A stretch of 7,080 bases of DNA, taken from NCBI GenBank assembly GCA_020438665.1, contig JAGQUE010000605.1, positions 1 through 7,080 of the forward strand, in the 5' to 3' direction. Both the position numbers and the translations under genes were made by a program. The stretch comes from Nocardioidaceae bacterium. Its GTDB lineage: Bacteria; Actinomycetota; Actinomycetes; Propionibacteriales; Nocardioidaceae. The notes under the pieces are model-generated. The model was not told where the DNA came from. It ran no database searches and worked only from the letters and a program-made list of their open reading frames with translations. Every line of letters begins with the position of its first letter. Within the stretch, counting starts at the first letter, position 1. Positions 6,128 through 7,080 of this stretch are shown piece after piece.

Positions 6128-7080
6128 CCCTCCTTGGTGGTGGTCGCCGTGTCGGTGTCGGTCTTCTGTGCGAGTGACCGCACGGCGTCGACGAACACGG
6201 ACATGGGTGGTGAGACGAGCCCGGCGCCGACCTGGCCGATCCCGGGCTTCGCCCCGGCGATGCCGGTGTTGATGATGGGTAGCACTCCGGTGCGGACGAC
6301 CTTGGTCACGTCGATCCCTGCGGGTGTGCCCCGGAAGCCGAGGGCGGGGATCTGGTAGAGCGGGTGCTCGGTGGCGGTGATCTCGTACATCCGGCGACTG
6401 TTGGCCAGGGCGCTGGCGACGTCACCACCGACGAAGCGCACGATCGCGGGGGCCGCGGCCATCGCGAAGCCACCGATGCCAGCGGTCTCGGTGATCGTGG
6501 AGTCGCCGAGGTCGGGGTTGGCGTCGTCGGGGCCGAAGCCCGGGAGGAACAGCCCCTCGACCATGGGAGCGGGGGCGGTGAACCACTCGTCGCCGGTGCC
6601 GGACACCTGGATGCCCAGCTCGGTGCCGTTGCGGGCCATGGCGACCACCATCGCTGATCCCGGGATGTTGCGGGCGGCATCGGCGGCGGCCTTCGAGGAC
6701 GGCATGGACAGGTTGAGGAAGAAGTGGTCGTTGCCGACGATGAACCGCAGCACCGCGGCTGTGTCGGCGGAGGGCAGACCGCTCTCGAGCAGGGCCGGGG
6801 CGAGCTCGCGGACGAGCAGGCTGGTGGCGGCCCGGTTGCGGTTGTGGCACTCGTCGCCCATCTGCAGGGCCTGCGCGATCAGCATGGGGACGTCGATCGG
6901 ACCGGTCCTGTGCAGCACCGTCGCGAGCGCCGGCCCGAGCACCGACTGCATCCAACGCAGCCGGTCGATCACCTCGGGAGCGTAGGCGCCGAAGCGCAGC
7001 ACCTTGCCGAGGCCCTCGTTGAGGGTGCAGTAGGAGCGGCCGCCGTACTCGGTCTCCTCGAAGACCGACATCGGCATCGA
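6124..7080 (-). CDS. DUF1116 (YlbE/AllG-like) protein, C-terminal 318 residues, 5' end outside window
   Basis: The frame is open to the right edge; the visible part starts SMPMSVFEE, matching an internal position of E. coli YlbE (about 420 residues), so roughly the first 100 are missing. ATG 7077 is internal. Blocks shared with YlbE, from memory: LNEGLGKVLRFGAY, MGDECHNRN, FFLNLSM with SKAAADA, ARNGTELGIQVSGTGDEWFT, NPDLGDSTITETAGIGG, and INTGIAGAKPGIGQVGAG near the end. E. coli YlbE is AllG, a subunit of the oxamate carbamoyltransferase AllFGH, which cleaves oxalurate with phosphate to oxamate and carbamoyl phosphate in anaerobic allantoin use. The actual substrate here is unknown and the complex needs AllF- and AllH-like partners, which are not in the window. 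No membrane segment or signal is seen in the visible part. It overlaps the FAD-subunit start by four bases, so it belongs to the same operon. Confidence 0.88.
   Translation of the reverse strand, partial: SMPMSVFEETEYGGRSYCTLNEGLGKVLRFGAYAPEVIDRLRWMQSVLGPALATVLHRTGPIDVPMLIAQALQMGDECHNRNRAATSLLVRELAPALLESGLPSADTAAVLRFIVGNDHFFLNLSMPSSKAAADAARNIPGSAMVVAMARNGTELGIQVSGTGDEWFTAPAPMVEGLFLPGFGPDDANPDLGDSTITETAGIGGFAMAAAPAIVRFVGGDVASALANSRRMYEITATEHPLYQIPALGFRGTPAGIDVTKVVRTGVLPIINTGIAGAKPGIGQVGAGLVSPPMSVFVDAVRSLAQKTDTDTATTTKEG
6128..6135 (-). promoter_or_regulatory. Ribosome binding site AAGGAGGG before the double ATG of the FAD subunit
   Basis: The minus strand reads AAGGAGGG at 6135-6128, encoding the last Lys-Glu-Gly of the DUF1116 protein. 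It runs straight into ATG 6127 with no gap and is three bases from ATG 6124. Spacing favours 6124 as the working start, though both codons may be used. Confidence 0.6.

Overview
The window is high-GC DNA with strong G/C preference at third codon positions. An actinobacterial multifunctional 2-oxoglutarate decarboxylase/dehydrogenase (kgd) tail is followed directly by a small DUF6104-type gene. Together these point to an actinomycete. Nocardioidaceae or a related group is plausible, but the genus cannot be fixed from this sequence.

Layout, left to right. On the + strand: the 3' end of kgd (1-744, entering from the left edge), a 58-residue DUF6104-like gene six bases later (751-927), a 46-base spacer with a possible promoter and a small inverted repeat, and a PucR/CdaR-type regulator (about 974-2350). 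On the - strand, convergent with these and read right to left: a DUF1116 (AllG/YlbE-like) protein cut by the right edge (7080-6124), then the FAD subunit (6127-5300), the [2Fe-2S] subunit (5303-4812) and the molybdopterin subunit (4819-2375) of a xanthine dehydrogenase-family molybdenum hydroxylase. All junctions in the - strand set overlap by 4, 4 and 8 bases, so it is almost certainly one operon whose promoter lies beyond the right edge.

How they may work together. The three-subunit hydroxylase should oxidise a carbon next to nitrogen in a heterocycle, or an aldehyde, passing electrons from Mo through two [2Fe-2S] clusters to FAD. DUF1116 includes AllG, a subunit of the E. coli oxamate carbamoyltransferase (AllFGH), which phosphorolyses a ureido acid to carbamoyl phosphate. 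A Mo-hydroxylase co-translated with such a subunit, with a PucR-type regulator end to end, suggests a purine-, pyrimidine- or ureide-like catabolic pathway with nitrogen and ATP recovery. The Mo subunit has Ala where classical xanthine dehydrogenases have the purine-binding Glu after GGGFGGK, so the substrate is probably not simply xanthine. This pathway is inference; subunits and motifs are read directly.

The 24-base gap between the convergent gene sets carries a hairpin whose arms contain both stop codons. It is a candidate bidirectional terminator separating a conserved central-metabolism locus from catabolic genes. No RNA gene, insertion sequence, CRISPR array or broken gene was seen, and no stretch over 300 bases is without a gene.
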